Shown one piece after another: positions 33,969 through 42,473 of a stretch of 58,274 bases of DNA. Source of the stretch: Paraburkholderia rhynchosiae. GTDB lineage: Bacteria; Pseudomonadota; Gammaproteobacteria; Burkholderiales; Burkholderiaceae. The stretch spans positions 1 through 58,274 of the forward strand of contig NZ_PNXY01000036.1 of the NCBI RefSeq assembly GCF_002879865.1, read 5' to 3'. How positions within the stretch are numbered: the stretch's first letter is position 1; each line of letters begins with the position of its first letter. The notes below the pieces were generated by a model. It was not told the DNA's origin and searched no databases. It saw nothing but the letters and a program-made list of their open reading frames with translations. Position numbers and translations under genes: made by a program.

Positions 33969-35027
33969 TCAGCTCGGCTTGCGCAGGAATCCCTGGTTGC
34001 CACCGTTGCGATTGGGCGCGAATCCATTGGCCTGAAGCGTCTCTTCCGCCGTTTCATAGAAGACCCCGATCTTCATGATTTCGCGCGCCTGTTGCGCTGT
34101 TGCGATGGGTCGGCCAAATTCGCCGGCGATACGCACCAACTGCTTGATCTGCTCGACGGAGCTCATCTTGCCCGTGCGGGTCTGATTCCACAGCACGTCC
34201 TCGATGCCGCATCGCACATGCAGGCCCAGGGCGATGCCGATCATGTTCACTGGCAGCACATTGAGCACGGAGCTCTCCACCGTGACCACCGCGCCGTCGG
34301 GCGCAGCGCGCAGGAAGTTGGCCAGGTTGTAAATGTTCGCCTGATCCATGCCGCCGCTGATAGCCACCCAGTTCATTACCAGTGGGCCTTTGTAGACGCC
34401 GCGGCGAATCATCCGCTCGATCGTTTCAAAGCTATTGATGTTGTAGCACTGAAACTCACTCTGGATTCCGGCCGCTGTCAGGCGTCGGATGTGCTCTTCG
34501 GCCCAACTGGGATTCGAAGGAACGATCATGTCCTTGTAGGTTGCATAGAGGTTCGGGAATCCGCGCGAAACTCCCTTGAAGTCGTCTACGCCCGCATGCT
34601 CCGTCACGTTCATTTGTGTCGTGTTGACGGTCACCGTCACCTGATCGGGCTTCGGATCGAGTTCGGCCAGCATATGCCGCGTGTCATCGCTCAGCCATTT
34701 GGCGGCCTCGCCATCGGATTCAGGTGCGAAGCTGATGGAGCCGCCCACCTGGATGACCATATCCGGCACGCGGGCGCGCACCCCGGCGATCAGCTCATTG
34801 AACATGGACAGACGCTTGCTGCCCTTGCCATCTGGCTCGCGCACATGCAGATGCAGTACGGTGGCACCGGCTTCATAGCAATCCACCGCCTTCTGAATCT
34901 GATCCGCCATTGTGACGGGGATGTCTTCCGGGAAGTCCGAAGGAATCCAGCCCGGCGCATAAGGAGCGGCAGTGATGATCAGAGGCTGCTGGTTCTCCGG
35001 ATACAGGTGGCCGTCGAGAAAGTTCAT
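33969..35027 (-). CDS. BKACE (DUF849) beta-keto acid cleavage enzyme
   Basis: 352 residues, typical length. The metal site motif TVLHLHVREPDGKGSKR, the opening LIITAAPYAPGW and GLHVRCGIEDVLW near residue 275 define the beta-keto acid cleavage enzyme family. Known members condense a beta-keto acid with acetyl-CoA and release acetoacetate plus a new CoA ester; 3-keto-5-aminohexanoate is the founding substrate and others use different acids. A half of the ATGTCGACAT operator lies at 35065, and a full copy with promoter lies 460 bp upstream. It probably forms one regulon with the porin, dioxygenase and MFS genes. The substrate is unknown. Confidence 0.9.
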   Translation of the reverse strand: MNFLDGHLYPENQQPLIITAAPYAPGWIPSDFPEDIPVTMADQIQKAVDCYEAGATVLHLHVREPDGKGSKRLSMFNELIAGVRARVPDMVIQVGGSISFAPESDGEAAKWLSDDTRHMLAELDPKPDQVTVTVNTTQMNVTEHAGVDDFKGVSRGFPNLYATYKDMIVPSNPSWAEEHIRRLTAAGIQSEFQCYNINSFETIERMIRRGVYKGPLVMNWVAISGGMDQANIYNLANFLRAAPDGAVVTVESSVLNVLPVNMIGIALGLHVRCGIEDVLWNQTRTGKMSSVEQIKQLVRIAGEFGRPIATAQQAREIMKIGVFYETAEETLQANGFAPNRNGGNQGFLRKPS

Positions 35028-35064
35028 GATGATGGATATCCCAGTTGAATTGCGAGTTTTGATA

Positions 35065-35074
35065 ATGTCGCGCC
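35065..35074. promoter_or_regulatory. Half-site of the GntR-type operator (ATGTCGCGCC)
   Basis: The left half TAATGTCG is the same as in the complete sites at 35489, 35562 and 37240; the right half is degenerate. It lies about 40 nt upstream of the BKACE start. Confidence 0.3.
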
Positions 35075-35466
35075 AGATGCGAAAGCTGGTGGAGGCCGCC
35101 AGCGAATCACTTCGCAGTGCGCCGCTTTCTGCTTTGCTTTGGATGCCTTGAACGCTTGCTTTTCATGACATCGATCTCAAGCTCGGGTCACTGGCGCTGG
35201 TTGTGTCTGGCGTTGCGGCAGGCCCGTTACTCAGTACCGCATCCACATCGTCATGTGGGCTCTTTCCCGACGCGACGTGTTGTTGAGCCGGCATCACAAT
35301 TCCAGGCATGCAGCCGTAGAACAGCGCCTCGTAGAGAACGCGGTTCCTCGGTGGCCTGAACGCGGAAGCGATCCATTCCGCAATCGGCGGTCTCGATAGC
35401 ATTGGAATTCCTCCGATAACTGGTTTTGCTTCTGTCGCGATAGCGACGAGGCCCATCATGCTTCCA

Positions 35467-35498
35467 AGTGTAGCTTCACATGATATTAATGTCGACAT
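35467..35498 (-). promoter_or_regulatory. Operator ATGTCGACAT with minus-strand promoter
   Basis: A perfect 10-bp palindrome at 35489-35498. On the minus strand its TCGACA core is followed after exactly 17 nt by TACACT (35467-35472), a plausible -35/-10 pair firing toward the BKACE gene. A bound repressor would cover the -35 box. The 111-codon minus-strand frame that begins inside the palindrome (35498 to 35163) has no family match, and its ATG would lie upstream of this promoter's start. Confidence 0.6.
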
Positions 35499-35550
35499 AA
35501 AAAGAGTAGTGTTTCCACCAGGATTGCCCGGTGTGTCCTGATTCTCTCAG

Positions 35551-35571
35551 TATAAGTATTAATGTCGACAA
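35551..35571 (+). promoter_or_regulatory. Operator ATGTCGACAA with upstream TATAAG
   Basis: The second copy of the palindrome (35562-35571, one mismatch) lies 73 bp from the first, about seven helical turns. TATAAG at 35551-35556 may be a -10 box for the porin gene. A repressor at this site would sit close to the start of transcription. Confidence 0.5.
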
Positions 35572-35733
35572 CAAAAAACATAGGTCATGATGGAGTTGTC
35601 GCCAGCCGCTGGCATCGCTCGCGATTCAACGAATGGCTGCTGTCGGGGGAACGAAGCGGGAGCGTCAAGTGGCCCCGCACCGGTGCTGGTCATCGGCGGC
35701 TATAAGGCGTAACTCAGGACAAGAGGGGGCAAT

Positions 35734-36855
35734 ATGAGGAAACCAGGACTTGCGTTGTTACTGACATCATCCATTGTGTCCGGGCCGGTATTTGCCCAGA
35801 GCTCCATTACGCTGTACGGCATCGTGGATACCGGAGTCGAGTTCATCACGCACGCTACGCCAACTGGCGGATCAGTTGCGCGACTGCCAGTCATCGGAGG
35901 CGGCGACGTGCCCTCACGATGGGGGCTCAAAGGTTCGGAAGACCTGGGCGGTGGTCTAAAGGCAATCTTCACCTTGGAAAACGGCTTTGCGGTTTCGAAC
36001 GGAACGGCGCTGCAAGCCAATCGTCTGTTCGGGAGACAGGCTTACGTCGGTTTGAGCAGCACTTGGGGACAACTGACGTTTGGTCGCCAGTACAGCATGC
36101 AAACGTGGGGGATGATCGACGCGAACATTATGGGCGCAGCGGGAATTGGCGGCGTCGGTTCGCTCGACAGTGCCTTGCTGGCGGATCGCTTCGATAACTC
36201 CCTGTCCTATATTGGCAAATTTTCGGGGTTGACCGTGGGGGCGAGCTATTCGTTTGGCCGGGATGCCTCGGCCGCAGGGAACTGTGGCGGTCAGACAGGA
36301 AACGATTTTCTCGCCTGCCGTGGGCTTTCTGCGATGCTCAAATACGATGCGAGTTTCTGGGGGGTTGCCGCGACGTACGAAGAGTTGCGAGGCGGTGCAG
36401 GTTCCGCGCCGATCGCGGTCGTTCCGGGCGCACGGGGCGCCGCATTCACACAATCCGGAGACACGGACCGCCGCTATCAGTTGAATGCGCATTTGACCAC
36501 CGGGCCGGTGCGGTTCGGCGCCGGCTGGATTCACCGGATCCTTCATGGCGACATCCGGTCGGCGAAAACGGATATCGAATATCTGGGCGCATCTCTGCTG
36601 TACGGAGCATGGGTTTTCGACGCTCAAGTTTCGCATATCAGCAATAGCAAAGACGATGCAAACGGCACGCTCAGTGTTGTGAGGGCGAACTATAATCTCA
36701 GCAAACGTACGGCGGTGTACGGCGTGCTTGGGTACATGAAGAACAATGGCAAAGGCGCCATCTACTCCGTCTCCGCAGGCACGGCCGTTCCTGCCGCGCG
36801 GTTCGCCGGGTCGAATCAGATCGGCCTCGAAATGGGTATCCGTCACACGTTCTGA
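35734..36855 (+). CDS. Gram-negative trimeric porin (betaproteobacterial type)
   Basis: 373 residues. A signal peptide (residues 1 to ~21, cut after VFA) leads into QSSITLYGIVDTGVEF, the standard start of Burkholderia/Bordetella porins. SRWGLKGSEDLGGGLKAIF and FGRQAYVGLSS are family blocks, and the C-terminal residue is Phe in MGIRHTF, as needed for outer-membrane assembly. It lies downstream of two copies of the ATGTCGACAT operator, so it is probably induced with the BKACE/dioxygenase regulon and lets that substrate cross the outer membrane. Confidence 0.92.
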   Translation: MRKPGLALLLTSSIVSGPVFAQSSITLYGIVDTGVEFITHATPTGGSVARLPVIGGGDVPSRWGLKGSEDLGGGLKAIFTLENGFAVSNGTALQANRLFGRQAYVGLSSTWGQLTFGRQYSMQTWGMIDANIMGAAGIGGVGSLDSALLADRFDNSLSYIGKFSGLTVGASYSFGRDASAAGNCGGQTGNDFLACRGLSAMLKYDASFWGVAATYEELRGGAGSAPIAVVPGARGAAFTQSGDTDRRYQLNAHLTTGPVRFGAGWIHRILHGDIRSAKTDIEYLGASLLYGAWVFDAQVSHISNSKDDANGTLSVVRANYNLSKRTAVYGVLGYMKNNGKGAIYSVSAGTAVPAARFAGSNQIGLEMGIRHTF

Positions 36856-36901
36856 TCCGCGATTCGCTTCGGGCCCGGCAGTTGTGCCAGGGCCTGTGCG
36901 C

Positions 36902-37153
36902 ATGGTCGGGGCGGAGATTCGTCCACGTATTGATGCCTGTATGAACGTTGGCTCTCATATCGCCAAGATGCGCCGCATGACAGCGCTCCGCGCGCGTCTC
37001 GACCCGCTGGTCGACTTCGAATTGTGGTTCTGGTCCAAGTTGACCGCGGGCGTCAACATGTTCAATGCAACGTTTCATCTCGTCGCACTAAACCGTGACG
37101 ATCCCGCGTTCTCAACGATTCCCGGCGTGCACGTTGTACAGCAGCCGGATTGA
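36902..37153 (+). CDS. Small hypothetical protein, possibly frameshifted
   Basis: 83 residues from the ATG at 36902 (in-frame with 36746, but the upstream part is shadow of the porin). The sequence is protein-like: DFELWFWSKLTAGVNMFNAT then FSTIPGVHVVQQPD. I recall similar small proteins beside tripartite-transport and keto-acid genes but cannot name a family. Just after the stop, the next frame reads ELRAGIARELCGPGDMSGRA. This looks like a natural continuation, so a frameshift near 37150 may have cut the protein. It is placed between the porin and the dioxygenase. Confidence 0.45.
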   Translation: MVGAEIRPRIDACMNVGSHIAKMRRMTALRARLDPLVDFELWFWSKLTAGVNMFNATFHLVALNRDDPAFSTIPGVHVVQQPD

Positions 37154-37239
37154 GCTACGCGCGGGGATTGCGCGGGAGTTGTGCGGACCTGGCGACATGA
37201 GCGGTCGCGCAGGCAAATGTCTTGCAGTTAACTACTATA

Positions 37240-37271
37240 ATGTCGACATAAATAGAATTGGCTGCTATCTT
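37240..37271 (+). promoter_or_regulatory. Operator ATGTCGACAT with promoter of the dioxygenase gene
   Basis: A perfect palindrome at 37240-37249. Its TCGACA (37243-37248) and TATCTT (37266-37271) are separated by exactly 17 nt, a good sigma70-type pair. The dioxygenase start is 114 nt further. A repressor on the palindrome would block the -35. Confidence 0.65.
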
Positions 37272-37384
37272 GTATCGACGGAAAGACAGTTCTCTCGTTG
37301 CGGCTCGCAGAGTAGGAGCCGACTGGGTTGGCCGTGAAACGTGGTGGACTGCAGCATACTTATCAAATGTCGGAGATATCGATC

Positions 37385-38230
37385 ATGATCAAAATAGAGA
37401 GACTGACTGCTTGCATTGGTGCGGAAGTGTCCGGTGTGAGTCTGGGAGACGCATCGCGCGATTCGTCGTTGTTCGCAGACATCAAGGGACTCTTGCTCAA
37501 GCATCGCGTTCTGTTCTTCCGGGACCAGGCAATTTCCCGAGCGGAACATGTCGCCTTTGCGCGCCGCTTCGGCAAGCTGGAAGATCATCCGGTAGCCGGA
37601 AGCGATCCAGAGCATCCGGGGCTCGTGCAGATCTATCGATCGGACGCGAAGAATCCGTACGAAAACAACTATCATACGGACGGCCTTTGGCGCACGAACC
37701 CTTCCATGGGTGCGGTGCTCCGCTGCGTCGAGTCACCGGAGGTCGGGGGCGATACCATTTGGGTCAATATGGTCGAGGCCTACAAGCAACTGCCTGACGA
37801 TATCAAGAAGCGCATTGCAGGACTGAGAGCGAAGAGCAGCATTGAGCACTCGTTCGGAGCGGCAATGGATGCGGAAGAGCGAAGAAAGCTTGCGACGAAA
37901 AATCCGGAAGTGGAACACCCCGTCGTGCGCACGCACCCGGAGACAGGCGAAAAGATTCTTTATGTCGGCAGCTTTACCACGCATTTCGTCAACTATCACA
38001 CGGTCGAGAATGTGCGTTACGGCCTGGACAAGACACCAGGAGCGAGTCTGCTATTGAACTATCTGCAGAGTCAGGCATCGATCCCTGAATATCAGGTTCG
38101 TTTCCGGTGGAAGCCGAATAGTGTTGCCGTGTGGGACAACCGATCGACGCAGCATTACGCCGTTATGGATTACTGGCCGGCGCCGCGCAAGATGGAGCGA
38201 GCGGGAATCGAAGGTGACTTGCCGTATTGA
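37385..38230 (+). CDS. TauD/TfdA-family Fe(II)/2-oxoglutarate dioxygenase
   Basis: 281 residues from the ATG at 37385; the 19 extra upstream codons are unsupported. The iron triad is visible: His97 and Asp99 in NYHTDGLW, and His257 in TQHYAVMDY. Arg272 in MERAGIEGD holds 2-oxoglutarate. These enzymes hydroxylate taurine, phenoxyacids, sulfate esters or alpha-substituted acids, usually releasing a leaving group and an aldehyde or keto acid. It sits under a strong ATGTCGACAT site and between the porin and the GntR gene. It may start the pathway that BKACE continues, but the substrate is unknown. Confidence 0.92.
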   Translation: MIKIERLTACIGAEVSGVSLGDASRDSSLFADIKGLLLKHRVLFFRDQAISRAEHVAFARRFGKLEDHPVAGSDPEHPGLVQIYRSDAKNPYENNYHTDGLWRTNPSMGAVLRCVESPEVGGDTIWVNMVEAYKQLPDDIKKRIAGLRAKSSIEHSFGAAMDAEERRKLATKNPEVEHPVVRTHPETGEKILYVGSFTTHFVNYHTVENVRYGLDKTPGASLLLNYLQSQASIPEYQVRFRWKPNSVAVWDNRSTQHYAVMDYWPAPRKMERAGIEGDLPY

Positions 38231-38448
38231 CGGGCTGCTGCGAGTCATGCGTATAGCTCACCTGACAAGCCGTCGCACGACTCAGCGGTTCGAAGACGCG
38301 AACGCTCCAGTGTTAAGGTGAGGTTTTACGGGAGGAGTGAGCCCGAAAAACCGGGGCGAAACGCGGCCCATGCGAGAGCAGACGGCAACGGGATTGATTT
38401 CCACATGACGTGGCGATCAATTCTCGTCGAGATTACAATTCCAACGGC

Positions 38449-38477
38449 TATACTGTTAGTGGGTTAAATTCGACAAA
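38449..38477 (+). promoter_or_regulatory. Degenerate operator in front of the GntR gene
   Basis: ATTCGACAA at 38468-38476 matches the right half of the ATGTCGACAT sites and lies 15 nt downstream of a TATACT (-10-like) at 38449-38454, about 20 nt before the GntR start. This position fits negative autoregulation. Confidence 0.4.
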
Positions 38478-38497
38478 AACTTTTTCCGTAATACGTC

Positions 38498-39322
38498 ATG
38501 GCTCGCAATAAAACGCAGAACCTTCCCGATCTCTCCACGCTCCTAACGCCCAGAAATTCGCTGATGCTGGCGGTCGAGCGGGCGGTGCTGCGAGGGCACG
38601 AGTGGGCATACGCTTCCGCGCCGATTGCCGAGCAGATCGCCGTTCGGTTGGCTGGAGTCATCACGCTCGATCTGGTGAAAGCGGGCCAGCGTCTGCTTGA
38701 AAAGGATATCAGCGAGGTACTGCACGTCAGTCGTGCTCCAGTGCGCGAAGCGATGCGCATTCTGGAGCGTGACCGCCTTGTCGAGTTTCAGGCACGGCGA
38801 GGCGCGATCGTTACCGCGCCCGACGAGCACGAGCTTCGAGATATTTTTCGCGTGCGCAGCGTGCTTTACGTCACGATGCTGGAGCAGGTGGCGCGCGAGT
38901 GCCCTGACGAACTCGAAGCGTTGTTCAGCGCGCATATACCCAGATTGGTTAAAGCGGCCGAAGAGTCGGCGGATGCGTACGCCGTGGAAAGCTTCCTTCT
39001 TAATTTCGCGATCGTCAGTTTGTGCCGCAATCGGCTTCTGGTCGATGTCCTGCACTCGGTCTCATTGCGAACGCTGCGCTATGTCCGGCTCGGATTCGTG
39101 GCTGCACCGCAGTCGATTCGTGCATCGTTGAAAGACTGGCGCGCGCTGCATAAGGCCGCCGTCAGACGCGACAACGAACTGCTGCTCTCTCTCGCAGCTT
39201 CGCGGTTGGACGAGGCGCGGGACGTGGCTATTCGTGCACTTGCTGCAAAAGCGGCAGATGGTCGGCGCGCGCGTGCTTTAAAGACGGCTCAGTCCAAAGC
39301 AGCAGCCGCAGCCGTGGAGTAA
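38498..39322 (+). CDS. GntR-family regulator with FCD effector domain
   Basis: 274 residues. A winged HTH (GQRLLEKDISEVLHVSRAPV, then REAMRILERDRLVEF) is followed by an all-helical FCD domain (ELRDIFRVRSVLYVTMLEQV). FadR-subfamily GntR proteins bind palindromes of the type GT-N-AC; GTCGAC in the recurrent ATGTCGACAT fits this. It is central to the locus and probably represses the BKACE, porin, dioxygenase and MFS promoters and its own. A carboxylate inducer is usual for the FCD fold. The C-terminus has an Ala/Lys-rich tail. Confidence 0.9.
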   Translation: MARNKTQNLPDLSTLLTPRNSLMLAVERAVLRGHEWAYASAPIAEQIAVRLAGVITLDLVKAGQRLLEKDISEVLHVSRAPVREAMRILERDRLVEFQARRGAIVTAPDEHELRDIFRVRSVLYVTMLEQVARECPDELEALFSAHIPRLVKAAEESADAYAVESFLLNFAIVSLCRNRLLVDVLHSVSLRTLRYVRLGFVAAPQSIRASLKDWRALHKAAVRRDNELLLSLAASRLDEARDVAIRALAAKAADGRRARALKTAQSKAAAAAVE

Positions 39323-39851
39323 GTCGTTTTCTGAGCACCCCGCATGACTGAATCTCGATCATGTGGGAGGCCATGTCACGAAGTGCCGCTGCGAATTTTT
39401 TAATGTCGATGGTGCGGCTAACATGCCCGCGAGGTTCGACGGCTCGAGCTGCTCCACACATCAGCACGCTATGACCTCTTCGTCGACTTCGCTTTGACAT
39501 CGGGTTTTTTCTCACGCTGGGTTCGCCGTTCAAATCTAAGAGCCTCAACTGACTACGTCCTCCATTGATCCGCGCAACGGACAGAGGAAAGTAGGGAACG
39601 GCTGTCGGCTTCCAAACCATGCAACGCGCGAACGGCTGAATCTACTCGCATCGGCCGATGCATCGTCGTTCAGGTCACAACTGCGATCATCGATCATCCG
39701 ATGCAATTTCGGTCGCCGATTTTTCACTCTCGCAGCCTTCACTGGGCCGATCCTGTTCAACACAGGGACGAGCATTCCCCACGGGGTTTACGCCAATGCG
39801 ACGCGTCGCGGGAGTGCCGCATGGACGTGGGTGCATCGCCACTAATAATTA
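39323..39851. other. Intergenic region, no recognisable gene
   Basis: About 530 bp between the GntR stop and the MFS operator. Open frames on the minus strand (39228-39620, 39545-39775) overlap the GntR end or lack any family resemblance. Promoter elements of the MFS gene follow at 39852. No repeat or RNA structure was recognised. Confidence 0.35.
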
Positions 39852-39883
39852 ATGTCGTCAAAAATAAATCTCGGTGCTATGCT
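39852..39883 (+). promoter_or_regulatory. Operator ATGTCGTCAA with promoter of the MFS gene
   Basis: A variant of the palindrome at 39852-39861. TCGTCA (39855-39860) is separated by exactly 17 nt from TATGCT (39878-39883), repeating the geometry seen at 37240. The transcript would have a leader of about 180 nt before the MFS start. Confidence 0.55.
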
Positions 39884-40072
39884 GAAGCCAGAGTGAGGGT
39901 TGCGCGCGATATCGGCGCGCCAGTCGAAGCAACTTCACCAAGTCAACGTGAGCGAAGACGCAGAACAAGGCATAGACGTCGAACACGCGCAGGGCGACAC
40001 AGCGAATGCGTCCGGCGTAGCCGGCGACAGGCACGAGCCATCGAATTGTGTGAATTACTGGAGGAGACAGAA

Positions 40073-41368
40073 TTGAACCTGTACACGAGCAACGCTATGC
40101 CGGCAGAACCGACCGTGGCTACAAGTAGTACCCGTGCCTACGCGTGGGTAGTGTTTGCATTGATGTTTTGCCTGTTGCTCTCCGACTACATGTCGCGGCA
40201 GGCGATCAATGCCTTGTTTCCGATCCTGAAGGTGCAGTGGCAAATGTCCGATACGCAGCTCGGCTCGCTGAGCGGTGTGGTGCCGTTGGCGGTCGGCGTG
40301 CTGACACTCCCGTTTTCCATCGTTGCGGACCGTTGGGGTCGGGTGAAAAGCATCGCCGTGATGGTCGCGTTATGGAGTTTTGCCACACTTGGATGCGCCA
40401 TCGCCAGCAACTACCACGAGATGTTCATCGCGCGCATTTTCGTTGGCATTGGTGAAGCAGCGTACGGCAGCGTTGGAATTGCGATGCTCATCAGCGTCTT
40501 TCCGAAGCATCTGCGCTCCACCATCGCTGGCGGCTTCACGTCTGCCGCCGCGTTTGGGTCCGTGCTCGGAGTTTCACTTTCCGGAATCGTCGCAACGCAT
40601 TTCGGCTGGCGCTGGTCGATGGGCATCATGTCGATTTTTGGCTTTGCGTTGGTGATCATTTACTGCCTCGTGGTCACGGAAAAACGACTCGCTCGTGCAA
40701 ATCCTGACAACGCAGGCGGAATGCAGATGTACGGTCAGGTGAAACTGACGCCTCGCGCGCTTTTGTCCGGGCTATTTCCGTCTTGCTCCGTGTTTTGCGC
40801 GTATATCGGCTGTGCGCTGCAGATCTTCATTCAAGGCACGCTTTTCGTGTGGCTGCCGAGCTACCTGAATCGCTATTGGGGCATGCCGGTCAGCAAAGCG
40901 GCCCTGGTGGCGGCTGGCCTCGTGCTCGTAAGCGGCCTGGGCCAACTCCTGTGCGGCGTCATAACGGATCGCATTAGCGGCAATTCGTCGGTCAGAAGAT
41001 GGAACATGGCCATTTGCTATTGCCTCGTTCTCGGCACCTTGCTGGAGGTCGCGTTCCGCTTGCCGCAGGGCAATCTTCAACTCGCGCTCCTCGCGCCTGC
41101 CGTGTTCTTTCTGGCCAGTTCGTTCGGTACATGTAGCGCGATTGTCGCGGGGGCAACGGCGCCTTCTATCCACAGCTCGGCGTTCGCCACGATGACGCTG
41201 TTCAACAACATATTGGGACTCGCGGCCGGTCCGTTTCTTACCGGCGTGATTGCGGACTCGGTTGGTCTTCAGGTCGCGTTGCGCTGGCTTCCTTGCGCGG
41301 CAATCCTGCCTTTTGCGGCGTACATGCTCGGCCGTTGGTTTCATCTGGCTGAAGCGCGACGCGGTTGA
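40073..41368 (+). CDS. MFS permease (organic anion type)
   Basis: 431 residues from the TTG at 40073, which has GGAGGAG five nt upstream; the ATG at 40097 is eight codons later. The frame is open back to 39701, but those codons have no hydrophobic or family character. Twelve spans are predicted, with LSDYMSRQAINALFPILK in helix 1, the loop IVADRWGRVKS, and GIGEAAYGSVGIAMLISVFP. It resembles spinster-like/aromatic acid permeases. Promoter and operator match the GntR regulon, so it probably imports the regulon's substrate. Confidence 0.85.
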   Translation: MNLYTSNAMPAEPTVATSSTRAYAWVVFALMFCLLLSDYMSRQAINALFPILKVQWQMSDTQLGSLSGVVPLAVGVLTLPFSIVADRWGRVKSIAVMVALWSFATLGCAIASNYHEMFIARIFVGIGEAAYGSVGIAMLISVFPKHLRSTIAGGFTSAAAFGSVLGVSLSGIVATHFGWRWSMGIMSIFGFALVIIYCLVVTEKRLARANPDNAGGMQMYGQVKLTPRALLSGLFPSCSVFCAYIGCALQIFIQGTLFVWLPSYLNRYWGMPVSKAALVAAGLVLVSGLGQLLCGVITDRISGNSSVRRWNMAICYCLVLGTLLEVAFRLPQGNLQLALLAPAVFFLASSFGTCSAIVAGATAPSIHSSAFATMTLFNNILGLAAGPFLTGVIADSVGLQVALRWLPCAAILPFAAYMLGRWFHLAEARRG

Positions 41369-41507
41369 GCGTGTCGCTGCCGGCGGAACGCTTGAACGAA
41401 ATCGCTTCCGCGCGCGGGTGACAAATCTCGTGTGACATCGATGCAATTTTTTTAACCTCTGTTGCTTGAAAGCGAGATCGGATCGGATTAGCGAAGGCGG
41501 GGCGAAC

Positions 41508-41984
41508 ATGAAACGGGAAGTCGTGGTTGTAAGTGGTGCTCGACATTCCGCCCCAGGCGCATTTTGGCGCGCATATGGGCGACGCGAGGTTCGTCGACAC
41601 ATTGCTCGGCTCGTTGACGGATCGATTTCGCCGCTACTTGCGTGTGACTGCGGAGAACGTTGCGCGGCAGTTCGGTATCACCCGGGAGCAGCAGGACGCG
41701 TTGGCACTCGAATCGCATCGTCGGGCTGCGCACCTATCGCGCAGGGCTATTTCAAGGAGCAGATTCTGCCGGTCACCTTGAATGCAAAGGGCGGCGCGAC
41801 GGTTTTCGACACCGACGAGCACGTACGCCTGGGTGCCACGCCTGATGACTTCACGCGACTGAAGGGCTTGCTCGTCGCCGTCAAGTCAATCCATGAATTG
41901 CAGCGCGTGGATGGGCGCTATGCGCTTGCCACAATATGCATTGGCGGTGGACAGGGCGTTGCCGCCATTTTCGAGCGCATGTGA
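41508..41984 (+). pseudogene. Acetyl-CoA acetyltransferase (thiolase) remnant
   Basis: Blocks from a ~390-residue thiolase are left in different frames: the start MKREVVVVSGAR, then HMGDARFVDTLLGSLTD and TAENVARQFGITREQQDALA in another frame, then QGYFKEQILPVTLNAKGG with VFDTDEHVRLGATPDDFTRL, and finally RYALATICIGGGQGVAAIFE. The catalytic cysteine and most of the fold between the first two blocks are missing. It is clearly dead. An acetoacetyl-CoA thiolase would be a natural partner of BKACE, which releases acetoacetate. Confidence 0.75.
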
Positions 41985-42473
41985 GTCCAGGCGGGGCGAT
42001 CGGAGCCTTCCGGTAAAGGGATCGCCCCGGCTGGCTTGAAGTGGACGTTGCCTTCAAACGCCGCACGCGCCGTCATGCAGCCGGCGTTCCCGTGCGAAAG
42101 ATATCGCGTAGCTTGTCCAGACACCGGTTCCCGGCGAGACCGTCATTGCGTGGCGAGGCTGCACGCTTGCTCGTTCTATTGCAATGCGACGGCCGAAGCG
42201 GGAGCGAAATGCTTGTCGAACGCTTCGACGAGATGAGCACCGATTGGTTCGTATCGCGTGCGCGAGCATTCTCCTTGCGTGAGGGCGTTCATCGATACAG
42301 CACTGTCATGCGGCGTCGCGAATCAAGCAAGGGCGCACCGCCAGACGTGTTAGTGAGTCGTGTCATTGCGTGCCTCTGGTTCGCCAGATTCTGGTCGCGG
42401 CAGGACGGTCGGGTAGCGACATCGCCGTGCGCGAAAATGAACCGTTCAATCCGAACGGTGGGTTTCTCTGCTT
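41985..42473. other. Intergenic region, no recognisable gene
   Basis: About 490 bp following the thiolase remnant. Several open frames exist on both strands (for example 42041-42529 plus, 41918-42124 minus) but none resembles a family. It may be decayed coding DNA. Confidence 0.35.

Noticed and set aside
33780..35048. A 422-codon plus-strand frame opposite the BKACE gene
   Set aside because: It is antisense to a gene with clear family motifs and shows none of its own.
35163..35498. A 111-codon minus-strand frame between BKACE and porin
   Set aside because: No family match, and its ATG lies within the operator palindrome upstream of the predicted promoter; not supported as a gene.
35956..36903. 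A 315-codon minus-strand frame opposite the porin
   Set aside because: Antisense shadow; the porin on the plus strand has signal peptide and C-terminal Phe.
39701..40072. N-terminal extension of the MFS gene back to the ATG at 39701
   Set aside because: The extra 124 codons are Arg-rich, cross the operator and promoter at 39852-39883, and a TTG with GGAGGAG at 40061-40067 gives a better start.
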